A stretch of 64,000 nucleotides of DNA, from positions 19,666,501 through 19,730,500 of the forward strand of contig CM049408.1 of NCBI GenBank assembly GCA_026929865.2, given 5' to 3'. Within the stretch, counting starts at the first letter, position 1, and every line of letters starts with the position of its first letter. Position numbers and translations under genes: made by a program. The stretch comes from Hyperoplus lanceolatus (lineage: Eukaryota; Chordata; Actinopteri; Uranoscopiformes; Ammodytidae). Positions 30,920-43,143 of the stretch are shown piece after piece. A model generated the notes under the pieces. The model saw only the letters and a list, made by a program, of their open reading frames with translations, did not search any database and was not told the DNA's origin.

Positions 30920-31720
30920 ATTATCTCCAGAGACCTAAGGAAGATGGCCCACCAGCCACCAGCATGTTCTGATGATCCCAAACGACCTCTCCACAATGTT
31001 GCGCCCTCTGGCCTTTTGTACCGGCCTTCAATATGACCTGGTAATCAACATTCACATGGATGGGTGGCGGTAGAGCCTAATGATGGCCACGGGACGCTGC
31101 AGGCAGGAGTACCCTCCATCACCCAGCAAGAAGTAGGTGGGTACGGGGCCTACTTGTAGAACGGGGAACGCCGGAGCACGAGAGCATCATGCACCGACCC
31201 CGGGTTCCCGATGTAAATGTCTATACATTTGCTCTTAGCATCACAGATACCCTGCAGGATGATGGAAGTGAAGAGCTTCCTGTTAAAGTAGCTTTTCTTC
31301 TGTTCTGCAGGTGGCAGAACTCTGACATGGCACCCATCAATGCCCCGGCAGCAGATCTGAAGGCCGAGCAAAGCCTGCCCCCACCTCCTCCATCTCCTCT
31401 GACTTGGGGAAATGGATGACCCGATGGAGGATGGCCTCCACCACGCCATGGACCGTCACCCTGCACAACGCACCACAGGCCAGCTTGAATTTGGGACGCT
31501 GCTGGCCTTGCTGCCCCGGCCGGAAGAAAGCCCGTGGATGGAGCCATGAGGTCGAGGTGCTGATGGGGGTAGCCTGTCGAAGCTATCCCTGGAGAGCCTG
31601 AAGGCTGGCTTCAGGTCCCCCTCCAGAAAAGAAGACCGCCAGGATAGGCACAGGGGTGTTGAGCTTTGTGTACAGCTGTGAGCTGCTTCTAAAAATAATA
31701 ATAAATATATTTTTAACATC
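30920..31720 (-). pseudogene. Harbinger (PIF-type) transposase relic
   Basis: On the minus strand, pieces in shifting frames give GIDGCHVRVLPPAEQKKSYF, GNPGSVHDALVLRRSPFY, YFLLGDGGYSCLQRPVAI and ARGRNIVERSFGIIR. These are the ordered DDE-domain motifs of HARBI1-like transposases. Frameshifts and stops lie between the pieces, so it is dead. HARBI1 itself is a host gene with intact frame; this copy is a transposon remnant. Confidence 0.82.
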
Positions 31721-31778
31721 GTTGATTCAGTTATTTACTATTTATATTATTTATGTTTATTGTGTGTGTGTGTATATA

Positions 31779-32017
31779 TAGCCCTGGAAAAAAATTAAGA
31801 GACCACTCCAAATGTTCAGTGTCTCTTGTTTTACTTTTAAGAGGCATATGTATGGCTTAAAATGAACATTTTGATTTTATACTATAAAGTACTGACAACA
31901 TTTCTTCCAAATTCACAATTAAAGTATTGTCATTCAGACCATTTTCAATAAGTATTTTAGAGATAAGAAATTTTAAGAAAAATCCGGACTGGTCTCTTAA
32001 TTTTTTCCGGCGCTATA
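31779..32017. repeat. MITE, about 239 bp
   Basis: The ends are inverted repeats: TATAGCCCTGGAAAAAAATT on the left, AATTTTTTCCGGCGCTATA on the right, and the inner GAGACCAC pairs with GGTCTC. The TA at each end suits a Tc1/mariner target site. No coding sequence is present. Confidence 0.75.
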
Positions 32018-32252
32018 TATATTTACTATTGATAGATAGATATACCAGTATATGCCTTATTTGTTTATTTTAAGTACAATCAATTGCAATTATGTATTTA
32101 ATATGTATTGTCTGCTAAGAAGTGTTAAAGTCTATCAGAATTAAAAAATCCATTAAACATTTAACTTGTTTGATCAGTAAAGGACCTATGAATTATTACA
32201 TGCCTAGGTTTTTTTAATACATTTTAGCCTGTTATATATGTTGTGTGTAGCT

Positions 32253-32612
32253 TTAAAGGGACACTGTGTAACATTTTAAATAATGTATCAGATAAAATCA
32301 ATATCCTCATTCATAAATATGTCCTCATTGGTCTAAAATCACCTCTGCCAAAAATCTGAATTATCCTCCTGAGCGGAGAATTACAAATATTATTATGACA
32401 TTTTGTCCATTGAGCAGGCAAGTCTCATGGAGGAATCCATGTTTTTGGAATGTCATCAGGTGCATTGTTTAAAATTTAGAATTGTTCTTGTCCTTGAAGG
32501 CCACTGTAGCTTCTGTTATTATTCGAAAGGGTTGGGGTTACCCAGGGAGTGTTGCATTCTGGAACTTTCTAGAACTTTCTTGATGATGTCACATTACACA
32601 GTGTCCCTTTAA
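32253..32612. repeat. MITE, 360 bp, copy 1
   Basis: Perfect 19-bp inverted ends, TTAAAGGGACACTGTGTAA and its complement, bound the element, with TTAA at the very tips. The interior has TGTCATCAGGTGCATTGTTT, which recurs in the copy at 43144. There is no coding sequence. Confidence 0.8.
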
Positions 32613-32984
32613 GGGGCTTCAACTTTCCACCCTGTGGTAAAATGATAATTCACTCATTACAGTCAAGTGTATTTATCAATATTAAACGATAAATTGAAAG
32701 GTTAAAAACAAGCCATAACAATAAAACACATACGACGTGAGATAGACAACTGAGGAGGGCTCGTCTCCACCGCATCCCAGCTCTGTAGCACAGTTAACGA
32801 GCCGAGGTGATGACGCCATCGAGTCCGCTGCCGTTCCAATTGCAGGTGCGTGCTCCCGTTCTCGGAAGTCTGGACTTGGAAGTTCAGACTTGGCAAGTTC
32901 GAACTTCCAAGTCCGCAAGTCCGTACTTTGTGTACTTGGAATTGAGAAACGGCCATAATATAGGCTACAATATATGTCTATGGG

Positions 32985-33250
32985 CGTGACGGAAGTAACC
33001 GTGGTGTGACGGAAGTGATTTTTGACTATTTAGCTTCCATGACATGTCTGCTATGTCACTAACCCTAACCACCCAACTGTGATGCCTGAACCTAATCGCC
33101 AAAACAATATAAATAACACAAACTTAGTATCGGTCTGCTGTCTTGTTATTGTTTGACGTGACGTACTCAAGATGGCCGCCGCCGTGTTCCGTCAATGTTC
33201 TATCTATATTCTAACCTCTCCCGTCACACCACGGTTACTTCCGTCATGCC
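32985..33250. repeat. MITE with long inverted ends, about 266 bp
   Basis: CGTGACGGAAGTAACCGTGG at the left pairs with CCACGGTTACTTCCGTCA at the right, nearly perfectly. The interior carries AAGATGGCCGCC, a YY1-like word, probably by chance. Sequence 33251-33676 beyond it is unremarkable. Confidence 0.7.
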
Positions 33251-33676
33251 AGGGTGTCGTTGTCACGCCAGGGTGTCGTTCTCCGGGGCTGCAGCTGGAC
33301 TCTATTGAAAACTTTAGGAAATGAAACTAACAAATCTCCAAGCTATTGAGGAAAATACAAAAATGTTGTATAAGTTTCACACAACACAGAATGTTTAATA
33401 AACAGTTATCTGCAGCTAAAACATGGAATATGTGATCACACTGGTGTTTTTGAAACACATGAAACATGGGAATATTTATATAAACGTTCAGATTAATCAG
33501 TTTGTAGAAAGTACTTTTTAACAGCTCATTATTTTGAGGCAGTTACATGTGGCTGGAGCAGTAGTCATCTCTATCATTGAAAATCAGGAGGGGAAAAATA
33601 TATTAAGGACAGTAATATATACACATTGCAATTGAGTACAAAAAGAAAAAACCCAGTATCATGTTTAAATGTTCCT

Positions 33677-33682
33677 TTTATT
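33677..33682 (-). terminator. Candidate poly(A) signal of the unknown minus-strand gene
   Basis: AATAAA on the minus strand lies about 280 nt after the stop at 33960. Other AT-rich hexamers are nearby, so the true site is uncertain. Confidence 0.4.
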
Positions 33683-33959
33683 CTCTATTTTGATAAATTT
33701 TACAGTTCCTTCATTGCCAGTGCATACAGTGGATCGTTATTTGGTCTATTACAAAGACTCCTATCAAAAATCATAATTGCTTGACGAAACAATCAGCTCG
33801 ACATGTGATAATCAAAATAACGAGGTAGAAAAATAAACCCCTCCGGGCTTTACAACAATGAATCTATACATGAGTAAACAAAGTGCACTGCCAAGTGAAT
33901 ACTTGTAGCATTTCATTCTACCTCGGATCCTTTAAAGCACTGAATAGGTCTGCAGTAAT

Positions 33960-36128
33960 TCAGTCCAGGGTTCGACAGCTCTTACATGGTTTGGATGTAG
34001 AATCCCCTCCCTCTTGCTCCTCATCCATGTTGACCACACACTGCCTCTTTCTTTGCCCCAGCTCCACCACTCCTGCTCCAGGTAAACCCAGCTTTCTCTT
34101 GTTAAGAGATCTGAGGTTGCAGGGGGATCTCTTAGAGGAGCTCTCCAGCATCCTGGACAAACTCCCATCCACTGTGGCTACAGGTCCTGGTGTTTGAAGG
34201 GTAGAGGATCTTGTAGTGCCCAAGTCTGAATCATCAAACTGACATTGGAATTCCATATCCATGGTCTGGGTGTGCATTGTTGCATCATTGGCCATTTCCT
34301 CTGTAGGATCTCCACAAGTGGCACTGTGTGAGGGCAGGATATCAAGTTCACAGACTAGGAGATCAGACTCAACCCCACATTTCATCTGAACATCCAAAAG
34401 ATGTTGCTGCTCGGTTATCGAATCTCGCATCCCTTTTTTTACCACTTCTCTGAGGGCAACAGAGGCAGGTTGTTGAAGGATACACCTCCTGCTCCTGCCC
34501 ACGAACCGACAGCCGCCTCTTCCCTGCTGCCGTGTTCGCCTGCCAGAGACACCTGCGTCAACGTTTAACTCGTCAGAGTCCTCAGAGCTCCCATCATAGG
34601 GGTCCAAGAACTAGAATCATGAGCACACATGCATCTATTCAGAACAAGAGGGAGCCTCTGAAAAAAATGGGAAGGATTAGAGTTAGGAGAATTCTTACCA
34701 AAGAATAACAGCCATGCCTTCCTGCAGGTTTGTATGTCAACGGCCATGTCCTACGAAAAGTCCGGCTCTCTCGTGCACTGCTCGCACATCCCTGCTCAAC
34801 AAGGAATTCAGTGATTTTTGCATCGACAGCAATTAATTCATCATTTAAAATTCTCAATTTATGCTGGGGCTTATCCTAGCGTAGTGTGCCCTTTCTAAGT
34901 GAGGTTACTGAGACCATAACAGACAATCCTGTGGACAAAGAAAAGTGTGCATGTGTGCACACCTTTCAGGGGTGGTGCCAAGACAATACGCACGTGGAGT
35001 CAGTTTCTGGTAAATAAACTCAATTCATAACTTCTAAGAAAAAACCTGGTCGTACAGCAGAAGGAATCAAATCTACAGTATGTGCAATCACCAAAGGCTT
35101 ACCTCCTGTAGATGCACCAACAGTGTAGTTGTACTAAATACTCAGAATTCTTCATGGGGTCAACATAAGTTACACACTATGGCTTTAAATACAGGTCCAT
35201 CTAAAAAAAAATAATATCAGTGAAAAGTAATTTTTTTTTTCTGTAATATAATTCAAAAGGGAAAACTTTCATATATTCCAGTCATTACACAAAATTTAAT
35301 GAATCTAGAAAAAACATACTTTTCAGAAGGTTTACATTTCTGTATTATAAATGCTTTTTTTTAAATTGGTTGTATGTTATATTCTAATAGTTTGAGATAC
35401 TGGATGTTTTATTCCATTCCATTGCCCTAAACATCACAATTAAAACAAGAAGAAAGGCCTGGCATATTTCACTTATCCATGATATTCTAATTGTTTTAGA
35501 TGCACCTGCAGGCCTATAATGTAAAACTATAGTAGTTTAAATTGCAATAAGTGCTTATTTGTATCACTGTGTGTGGGATGTTCACATAAGGCAATACCAT
35601 AGTGCTGGTGTCCGACCATCTTGGACTGATCTCGGAGTCAGAATCTGTGCTGGACTCCATTTTACACATCTCCTGAAAAGAAATAAGAGTTCATTCCACA
35701 TGTATATGTCAAAGAAAAGGAGACGGTTAAATGCAAATGTGGTTTAGAATGTTAAAGTCCATAGTACTCTCAGCGGTAAACTGATCTCACCATGTATTTG
35801 AAAGCAAGCTGGTCCATGTTTTTGGATGCATGTTTATCACTTTGATCTAAATGGAGAAAAATATAGTAAGTTGTAGTGAAATAATGCATAAAAGCACATT
35901 AAAAAAAAGATAGAAAAACTAAGAAATATTTGTAGCAAATAATTCTATAATTCAGACATGCAATATGTGAGGCCTATAAAAGAATAAGCAGTTGTACCAA
36001 ATAAGTATCATCTAGCCATTAGGCTATGACTGTTAGCATTGGATATTTTTAATTCTGAATGTATTCATTTTTAAAATATAAATATTGATACCTGGAAGCG
36101 AGAGCTGTCGTCTAAGTCTATGTGCCAT
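33960..36128 (-). CDS. Five-exon gene of unknown function, about 303 residues
   Basis: Exons in order are 36128-36092, 35846-35791, 35672-35598, 34791-34699 and 34610-33960. All have GT-AG borders and matching phases (912 nt, a multiple of three). The protein starts MAHRLRRQLSLPDQ, continues with MESSTDSDSEISPRWSDTST, then GCASSARESRTFRRTWPL, then SLFLDPYDGSSEDSDELNV, and ends SCRTLD. It is hydrophilic, rich in Ser and acidic residues, with basic clusters (RRTRQQGRGG, NKRKLGL, GQRKRQC) that could be nuclear signals. I see no signal peptide, membrane segment or named domain. It faces wdr20 head-to-head across 673 bp. I do not recognise the family and assign no function. The third intron holds a MITE. 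The first exon is short, so another start is possible. Confidence 0.7.
35191..35510. repeat. MITE in an intron of the unknown gene
   Basis: The left end ACAGGTCCATCTAAAAAAAA pairs with the right end TTTTAGATGCACCTGCA, and the inner AATATCA pairs with TGATATT. This is a mariner-type short element common in vertebrates. It lies in the intron between 35597 and 34792. Confidence 0.7.
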
Positions 36129-36801
36129 GACATTTGGTCCATTTAACTTTTGTCTGAACTACGATAGAGTTAAATAGCCTACTTTAAAAGGTGTCGTGGG
36201 CTCGTGGCGGACTGATTAAGCAGCCGAGAGAACCAGGTGCCTTGATATGACTCAGCCAAGTGTGGCCAAAGCAGGTGAGCGGTCGGCATGCGATAAGCAC
36301 ACGAGTTTAAAAACTCGAGTTCTGCTGATTTCAAGGTTTTATCAAAATAATACGTCCGGTCATTTTTATTTTTCAAAATAAAACACTTGCCTCACTGAGT
36401 GAAAGACAGCATGGCTTAAATGACAGGGTTTAGTTTAAATGACTGACCACTTTGTAAGTAAGCCTATTTTTAAATTGTATATGAATATATTTTAAATGTA
36501 CAAATGGCAGAGGAGAGATAAAGGAATTCAACATTGCCAAACTTTTATTATTTATTTCAAAATGTACAAGTTATTTGAAGGACATGGTTTAACATCATCA
36601 CTGAGTGCTAAAACGTTTAAGAGACGTACAGAGCTGTGATAACTTACTAAATAATACCTCAAATTGTTATTGCTCTACTCCTCCACGGTTCCACCAGTTC
36701 CCCGGTGAACCGTTGGGGGGTACGGGAGAGTCGGAGTGGCCGCTCCGTGGCCCGCTCGTAAGATCCGGCCTGGGGGAGAGGGATGAATGTTAATTTCAAA
36801 G
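36129..36801. promoter_or_regulatory. Shared upstream region of the unknown gene and wdr20
   Basis: The two divergent start codons are 673 bp apart. The wdr20 side (36690-36800) is GC-rich and CpG-containing. The last bases (AAAGATGGCGGC, 36798-36809) form a YY1-type site over the wdr20 start codon. No TATA box is evident. Transcription start sites cannot be placed from sequence alone. Confidence 0.5.
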
Positions 36802-39800
36802 ATGGCGGCGGAGGGAGGAGGGAAGGAGATGAACGAAATTAAAACTCAGTTCACCACTCGAGAAGGTGTCTACAAACTCCTCACTCACTCCGAATACAGC
36901 CGTCCCAACAGGGTGCCTTTCAACTCGCAGGGCTCCAACCCAGTCAAGGTCTCCTTCGTGAACGTCAACGACCAGTCGGGAAACGGCGACAGGATCTGTT
37001 TCAATGTGGGCCGCGAACTCTACTTCTACATCTACAAAGGCGTTAGAAAGGTAGCGTGCTAACGCGGCTAATGTCAGCGGAAATCCGCAATACTGCGTGT
37101 TAAGAAGAGAAACACAACTGCTGTTTGGGCTGTTACTTGACTTCAGGCTTGTATTGGCTGTGTTCAATAACTTTGGCAGGTGCTTGACTTTGAAATTAGC
37201 TGGCAGCTAGTCAGCTCTAAGCAATGAAGATGCTAGTTAGCAAGCCAACGCAACTGGCTAATGTTAGCTCCCCCGAGGCCAGGGGCTCAAAATCCGTCCC
37301 CAGTCCGTCACTCTGTCCAAGTTTAGCTAAATTGGATGATTATTACAGTTGGCTAACTAATACTAGGGTAACAAGTAAACCCTTTGATATTATTGAAGTT
37401 GTCAGGGTTGACATTGCTGTGATGACAGTGTACCTCTTGCGTTTCCACCCATATCACCTGTCGACGCCTTTTGACTGACAGCTGTCTACAATACACAAAA
37501 GCGCCGTTTCTGTGTATGGACAGTCATACACAGAAAGCTAACTGATGCGGTCATCATTCGACGTAGTGGGAGTGTGGCACTAAGCTTTTAACTCTGGGGA
37601 TGTGTCTGGGAAACATCTACGACCTGATCATACATCATACTAAGCCGACTTGCTTTGCTTGTAGATAATTGCAACCGTTGGCTAGTTTTGACATTTTAAC
37701 ATTCCGGTAAAGCATCCGCAAGGACGATGATGTGTAATAATTCCTATATAACTCATGGTGATGACGGTGGGTCTGACAAGTGATGGTTTTTCTTGTCAAA
37801 CATAGCGGGAGAATGACTGGGAATCTTAACTCGTTATCTAGCGTTTCTCTTCCCGTTGCCTTTAATAGCCTGATGTGTCATCAAAGAGTATCCTGATACA
37901 GGCTGCTACATTTACAAAAACATCATAAAGTTGTCTACTTTGTGACTAAGGTTATTCAAGATGGTTTCCTGCAAGCTAACTTCACAGCACAGGCTGACAG
38001 GAATCAGCTGACCTCTAAGTTGAAGCAACATGTCCAAACAGCAACATGTGGATATTATGTGTGTCATGATCATCCCAGTGTACTGGACTAAAGGCCTAAA
38101 TACCAGCAACTAGAGAAGGTCCAGAGTTTGTTGTGCGCATTACGGAACAAGGAAATTAGATATAAGGAAGGCAATGTTATTGGTTTCAGTGTGTCAATAA
38201 CAAATCACATGAGAATGTTCACAAGACATCATCATATTGATTATTTGTCCCATACAATTCCTAGTGCACCTGGAAGAGATTGGCAATTTCACTTCTGTGT
38301 TATCTTTAGCCGTAGCAAATACATGGCTACAGGTTTAAGGGAATAAGACTGTCTTATGTATAACAGCCAGAAGTTCTCATTAGTACCGGTACCTTTTTAT
38401 CTCTTGTATTTGTCTTTCCATATAACCCCATTTAAAAGCATACCCCACTACTGTTGACATAGGCTTATTGTACCATTATTGCCAATAATTCCCCAGCACT
38501 GCCTACTATCATGCATGCTGTTTTGAGGCAAAAGATTTGCGTTTTTCACTGGACTCTTGATTGAAACTACTTGTAGGACTTGGTTTGACGTTTTGTCTCT
38601 CTGAGTTAAGACAAAAAACACTCAAACAGTAGTGGAGGGACCACTGAGTCATCAACTGACATAGACAATTTTCCATTCTAAAAGTAGCGTAAGCTGTACA
38701 TCATTAATAAATGTTGTTTATAAATGTAAATTGTTATGCTAGTTATCTATAGTATACTACATTCAGCCAGGGTGATTTTCACAGCAGTAAAATACTGTTT
38801 CCCTGACATAAAAATAAACCAGATCATTCAGTAGAATGAAGTTACTTAACTGCACTTACTTTATGCTTGCTCTCTTTAGGCTGCTGACCTGAGCAAGCCC
38901 ATAGACAAGCGCATCTACAAGGGAACGCAGCCCACCTGTCATGACTTCAATCACCTCACAGCCACAGCTGAGAGTGTGTCCTTGCTGGTTGGTTTCTCAG
39001 CAGGCCAGGTACAGCTCATTGACCCCATCAAGAAGGAGACCAGCAAGCTCTTCAATGAGGAGGTAGGTCTCTTACTTACAGAGGTTAGATTACAAATAGT
39101 CAAAGAGTTCTGTAGCAGCTGCTGGTCAGTTGAGAAAAGATTGGGACAGGCAGTGGATTTTTGCATGACATTTTTCACCAAACAAACTATTACTGTTTAT
39201 TTGTAGTCTTGTTGTTAGACGGACATCTGCATATTTATTTCTGCAAATGCATGTGAAAAGTTATTTTTGTTTGTTTGTTGCATCTTATCCTGTTAAAGCA
39301 CCTGCATGACAAAAAAGGTTAATTCAATTTTCTATGTGAAATCATGAGACTTTCAGCATGTTCAGAAGATGCATTTCCTGATGAAACTGCACTAACATAA
39401 TTATTTCCTTCTCTCCTTCTCACTCCACCCTCTCCTCCCCTGTCTGCTTCTGGAACCTCAACCCTTCTTCTCTCCTGCCAGAGACTAATAGACAAGTCCA
39501 GAGTAACTTGTGTGAAATGGGTGCCAGGCTCTGAGAGCCTGTTTCTGGTATCTCATGCCAGTGGGAATATGTACCTGTACAACGTGGAGCATACCTGTGG
39601 CACCACAGCACCACACTACCAGCTGCTTAAACAAGGAGAGAACTACTCTGTACACACTTGTAAGAGTAAATCCACGAGGAACCCTCTCCTTAAATGGACA
39701 GTGGGTGAGGGGGCTCTGAATGAGTTTGCCTTCTCTCCGGATGGAAAGTTCCTAGCCTGTGTAAGCCAAGACGGCTTCCTACGGGTATTCAACTTCGATG

Positions 39801-42031
39801 CGGTTGAGCTTCATGGCACCATGAAGAGCTACTTTGGTGGCTTGTTATGTGTGTGCTGGAGCCCCGATGGCAAGTACATTGTTGCAGGTGGAGAGGACGA
39901 TCTAGTGACTGTGTGGTCGTTCTTGGACTGCAGAGTCATCGCGCGGGGCCATGGTCACAAGTCATGGGTGAGTGTGGTGGCATTTGACCATTACACCACC
40001 AGCGTGGAAGAGAGTGACCCAATGGAGTTCAGTGGCAGCGACGAGGACTTCCAGGATCAGATGATCCACTTCGGACGAGACCGGGCCAACAGCACCCAGT
40101 CTCGACTCTCCAAGCGAAACTCCACGGACAGCCGGCCTGTTAGCGTCACATACCGCTTTGGCTCAGTGGGCCAGGACACTCAGCTGTGCCTATGGGACCT
40201 CACTGAGGACATCCTTTTCCCCCATCTTCCCCTCTCACGGACACGAACACACACAAATGTGATGAATGCTACTAGCCCCCCCGCAGGTGCTACAATAATC
40301 ACTAACACCTCTAGTAACGCTACTAATGGAAACAACAGTGGTGCCAATACTCCTGGCATTAACTCCCTCTCTGCTACATTACCACGCTCAAACAGCCTTC
40401 CCCATTCAGCCGGCACCACGACAACAGCAAACAATACCAACAAGACTAGCAGTGGTGGCGGCATCGGCAGTGGTATTATGGACAGTGCCATTGCTACAGG
40501 TGTGAGTAAGTTTGCCACACTGTCACTCCACGATCGGAAGGAGCGCCACCACGAGAAGGACCACAAGCGCAACCACAGTATGGGTCACATCAGCAGCAAG
40601 AGCAGCGACAAGCTCAACCTGCTGACAAAAACCAAAACAGACCCTGCAAAGACTCTGGGCACTCTGCTGTGTCCGCGCATGGAGGACGTGCCCCTCCTCG
40701 AGCCCCTCATCTGTAAAAAGATAGCACACGAGAGACTGACTGTACTCATATTTTTAGAGGACTGTTTAGTGACTGCTTGTCAGGAGGGATTTATTTGCAC
40801 ATGGGCGAGGCCAGGCAAAGTGGTAAGTTCTTTTTAATGTAGGAAATGTGGGGGAAAAGTGAAAGCATAGCGTCTGTCATTCATTGGCTGTCCTACAATC
40901 AGTTGGTGGGCTGAAACTTAAAATCAAGAAGTATTCTGAAAGCATAAAATAAACTGGCCAATTTGAACAGCATTTATAGCTTTTATAGTCAGTTTGTCAC
41001 TCTGCACATCTGCTTTCCAGTGAAAAACCTATTATGGCAAAGTTTCAAATATACTGTAATCAGTTCTATGAAAATATTACGCTCTGGTTATTTAATATAC
41101 ATCGATAAGGAAGATTTTCTGGGTAGACCTGTGAGGGGAAATAAGACATTAATCTGTATGATGTGTGTTCATTGGTTCGTCATATTCATCCCACAATGCA
41201 TAGCTAAGAAGTCATCTGCATACACTCTCGCATTTCAGCTTTTATGCAAATGGCTTTGTATTTGCCCAAAGAATCTCTGCAGTTTGAAACATGCTTACAG
41301 CTATGTCTTTGCATAATATACTTCCCTCTTGTGTTTTGAGAGATTTTGCCTGAATGAGTGAGGCACATGATAGTCTGGATCTGGAACAAACAGGCAGACT
41401 GACAGCTAGTTAGTCCAGTGAGATTATCTCTTTCAAGTAACTAGACACTAACTAGGCACTAGAGTCAAACATACCCTTAACAATTGCACCAAATGCCTCT
41501 GTAGAATATTTTTGCAGGAATTCCTAATAATTCAAACACTTAGGTAAATTGAAAGATGCTGTGGTACAGTCTTCTGGAAGGTGCAATTCATATTCACTTA
41601 TAGGAAAGTTGTTCAAACAAACCAAAATTTTTTATGGTTAAGGATTGAGTGAAGTGCAATTACAATGTGATGCTTTGCAATGTGTCAGGTTTGCCCTGTA
41701 AAAAAAAATGTTGACAAAAATGCCCAAATGAAGACGTTTAAAACACATGAAGTGCCTTGATCAAGCAACCCTGTCAAAGGTGTCTTGAGTGAGTGTTACA
41801 CTTTGCACTCGTCATCAACAATTTTTTTGTGCGAGGGCTTTTATTAAAAGCAGGGGAGCGGGATATGGGAAGAAGAGGCTAAAGTCTACTTTTTTTTAAT
41901 GAGCTATTTGTTGCTTGATTTTTGCTACAGTATGTGAACTTTCCCAATGCAAATCTCCTTGTTTTTATTTTTTCCAGGGTTTATTGTCATCCCAAAACCA
42001 AGCCAGCTCTCCCAGTGGAACAGTAGTATAG
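36802..42031 (+). CDS. wdr20: WD repeat-containing protein 20
   Basis: WDR20 is a WD40 protein that binds and activates the deubiquitinases USP12 and USP46 together with WDR48. Exons are 36802-37050, 38880-39062, 39482-40822 and 41978-42031, giving 608 residues in frame. It starts MAAEGGGKEMNEIKTQFTTR. WD-type blades are visible as LLKWTVGEGALNEFAFSPDG, GGLLCVCWSPDGKYIVAGGE and RFGSVGQDTQLCLWDLTEDI. The large third exon includes a Ser/Thr/Asn-rich insert (NTSSNATNGNNSGANTPG) longer than in mammals, then the conserved HDRKERHHEKDHKRNHS. The last exon adds GLLSSQNQASSPSGTVV, a C-terminus known from a mammalian isoform. Intron 1 is 1.8 kb with no recognised feature. Identity is certain; which 3' form dominates is not. 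Confidence 0.97.
40823..40837 (+). other. wdr20: wdr20 alternative C-terminus by intron read-through
   Basis: If the donor at 40823 is not used, the frame continues for four codons (VSSF after GKV) and stops at TAA 40835-40837. The result is a shorter protein ending GKVVSSF, similar in length to the mammalian form that ends soon after GKVVS. Whether it is made depends on a poly(A) site in intron 3, which I cannot confirm. Confidence 0.4.
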
Positions 42032-42341
42032 CCACAATATTTCTGCTGCTAAAGAACCCTGCAACCCAGAGTCTGATGCTGCTCTTCACGCTGCAACCAT
42101 TGCAAGTTTTCCTTTTCTTTTATAACCCACCCCACAACCCCCACCCGACTTTTGTTAATGGCTTTTCTGTTCTTTTCTTCAATCACTCACTTGACCTAGT
42201 GGAGGAATGAAGCAACAAAAGGTGTGGTGCAATTGTGGATTAATTGCGCTGATGTACTATTGTTTTCTCGAGTTTTATCACAATTTTAGATTAAAAAAAA
42301 AATAAAAATCTTTCTTTTATGTCATGACTGTCCCCTCTGGA

Positions 42342-42347
42342 AATAAA
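42342..42347 (+). terminator. Poly(A) signal of wdr20
   Basis: AATAAA lies 311 nt after the TAG of the last exon. A second AATAAA at about 42300 is also possible. Between here and 43143 the sequence is AT-rich, without features. Confidence 0.6.
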
Positions 42348-43143
42348 GCTTGGCTTTGTTAGATGCATACCAGACAATTGTGGCTTGAGATTAAAGGGAT
42401 AGTTAATTTAATTTTCATAATCTGTGTTGTGGCCCGGTCTTGGCTCAGGGTTGTTGACTAAAACATGATTTTTTTTTGTGAGCTATCCTTTTATAACCAA
42501 GTGTGTGAGCATCTGAGAATTCCGCATCCATCCACATTCACCCACCCTTCTGTCGTTTCTCGAGTAGAATCTCCCCATCATTGACTTTGCACTGATTTTG
42601 TTAGTTATTTTGTTGTTGTTTTTATAACTACTCTAATGGAACAAAAATAAGAGGGTTGTGGACTGCCTTGATGCATTTGGCTTTAACATCCTCAGTCTTG
42701 AAAATCTGAATCTTAAAAAGCTGGATGATGCAATCATCAGTCTTTTTAATGAAAAAAAAAAAGTTTGCACTTAAATTAGTCTATTAGAAAAAATGGCTTT
42801 ACATTTTTGGGTGTGCTCAGAACTCACAGATGCCTAATACAGTAGGTGAAGAAAATTATAACTATTAAAACCTTATCTATTGAGCATTTATTTTAATATT
42901 ATTTCAGATTCAAATCTGCTCTGTATCATAATGTGTATATTGTAATTAATTGATTTGATGGGGGCCTAAGCAGACTACCATAACTCCAGTGGAAGTTTTG
43001 TCATTGATAGTTATATTTCTAAAGCCTAAAGTATACAAAATAATAATATTAAAATAATCTTGAATACACTGTTTTCTGTTCCTTTTTATGTTCACCCACA
43101 TGTTCTATATTTACATAACAAAGCTGTGATGCCTATGGCAGGG

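Noticed and set aside
33883..34197. Plus-strand open frame of 104 codons
   Set aside because: It is antisense to the last exon of the unknown minus-strand gene, whose frame is longer, spliced in phase and more protein-like.
34639..34857. A longer minus-strand exon starting at 34866 (CATAAATTG) in place of 34791
   Set aside because: The frame is open and phase-compatible, but the upstream acceptor lacks a pyrimidine tract. The acceptor TTCCTTGTTGAGCAG at 34792 is better, so I chose 34791-34699.
37224..37478. Possible extra wdr20 exon
   Set aside because: It lies in intron 1, has no acceptor in phase, and exon 1 joins exon 38880-39062 exactly as in mammals.
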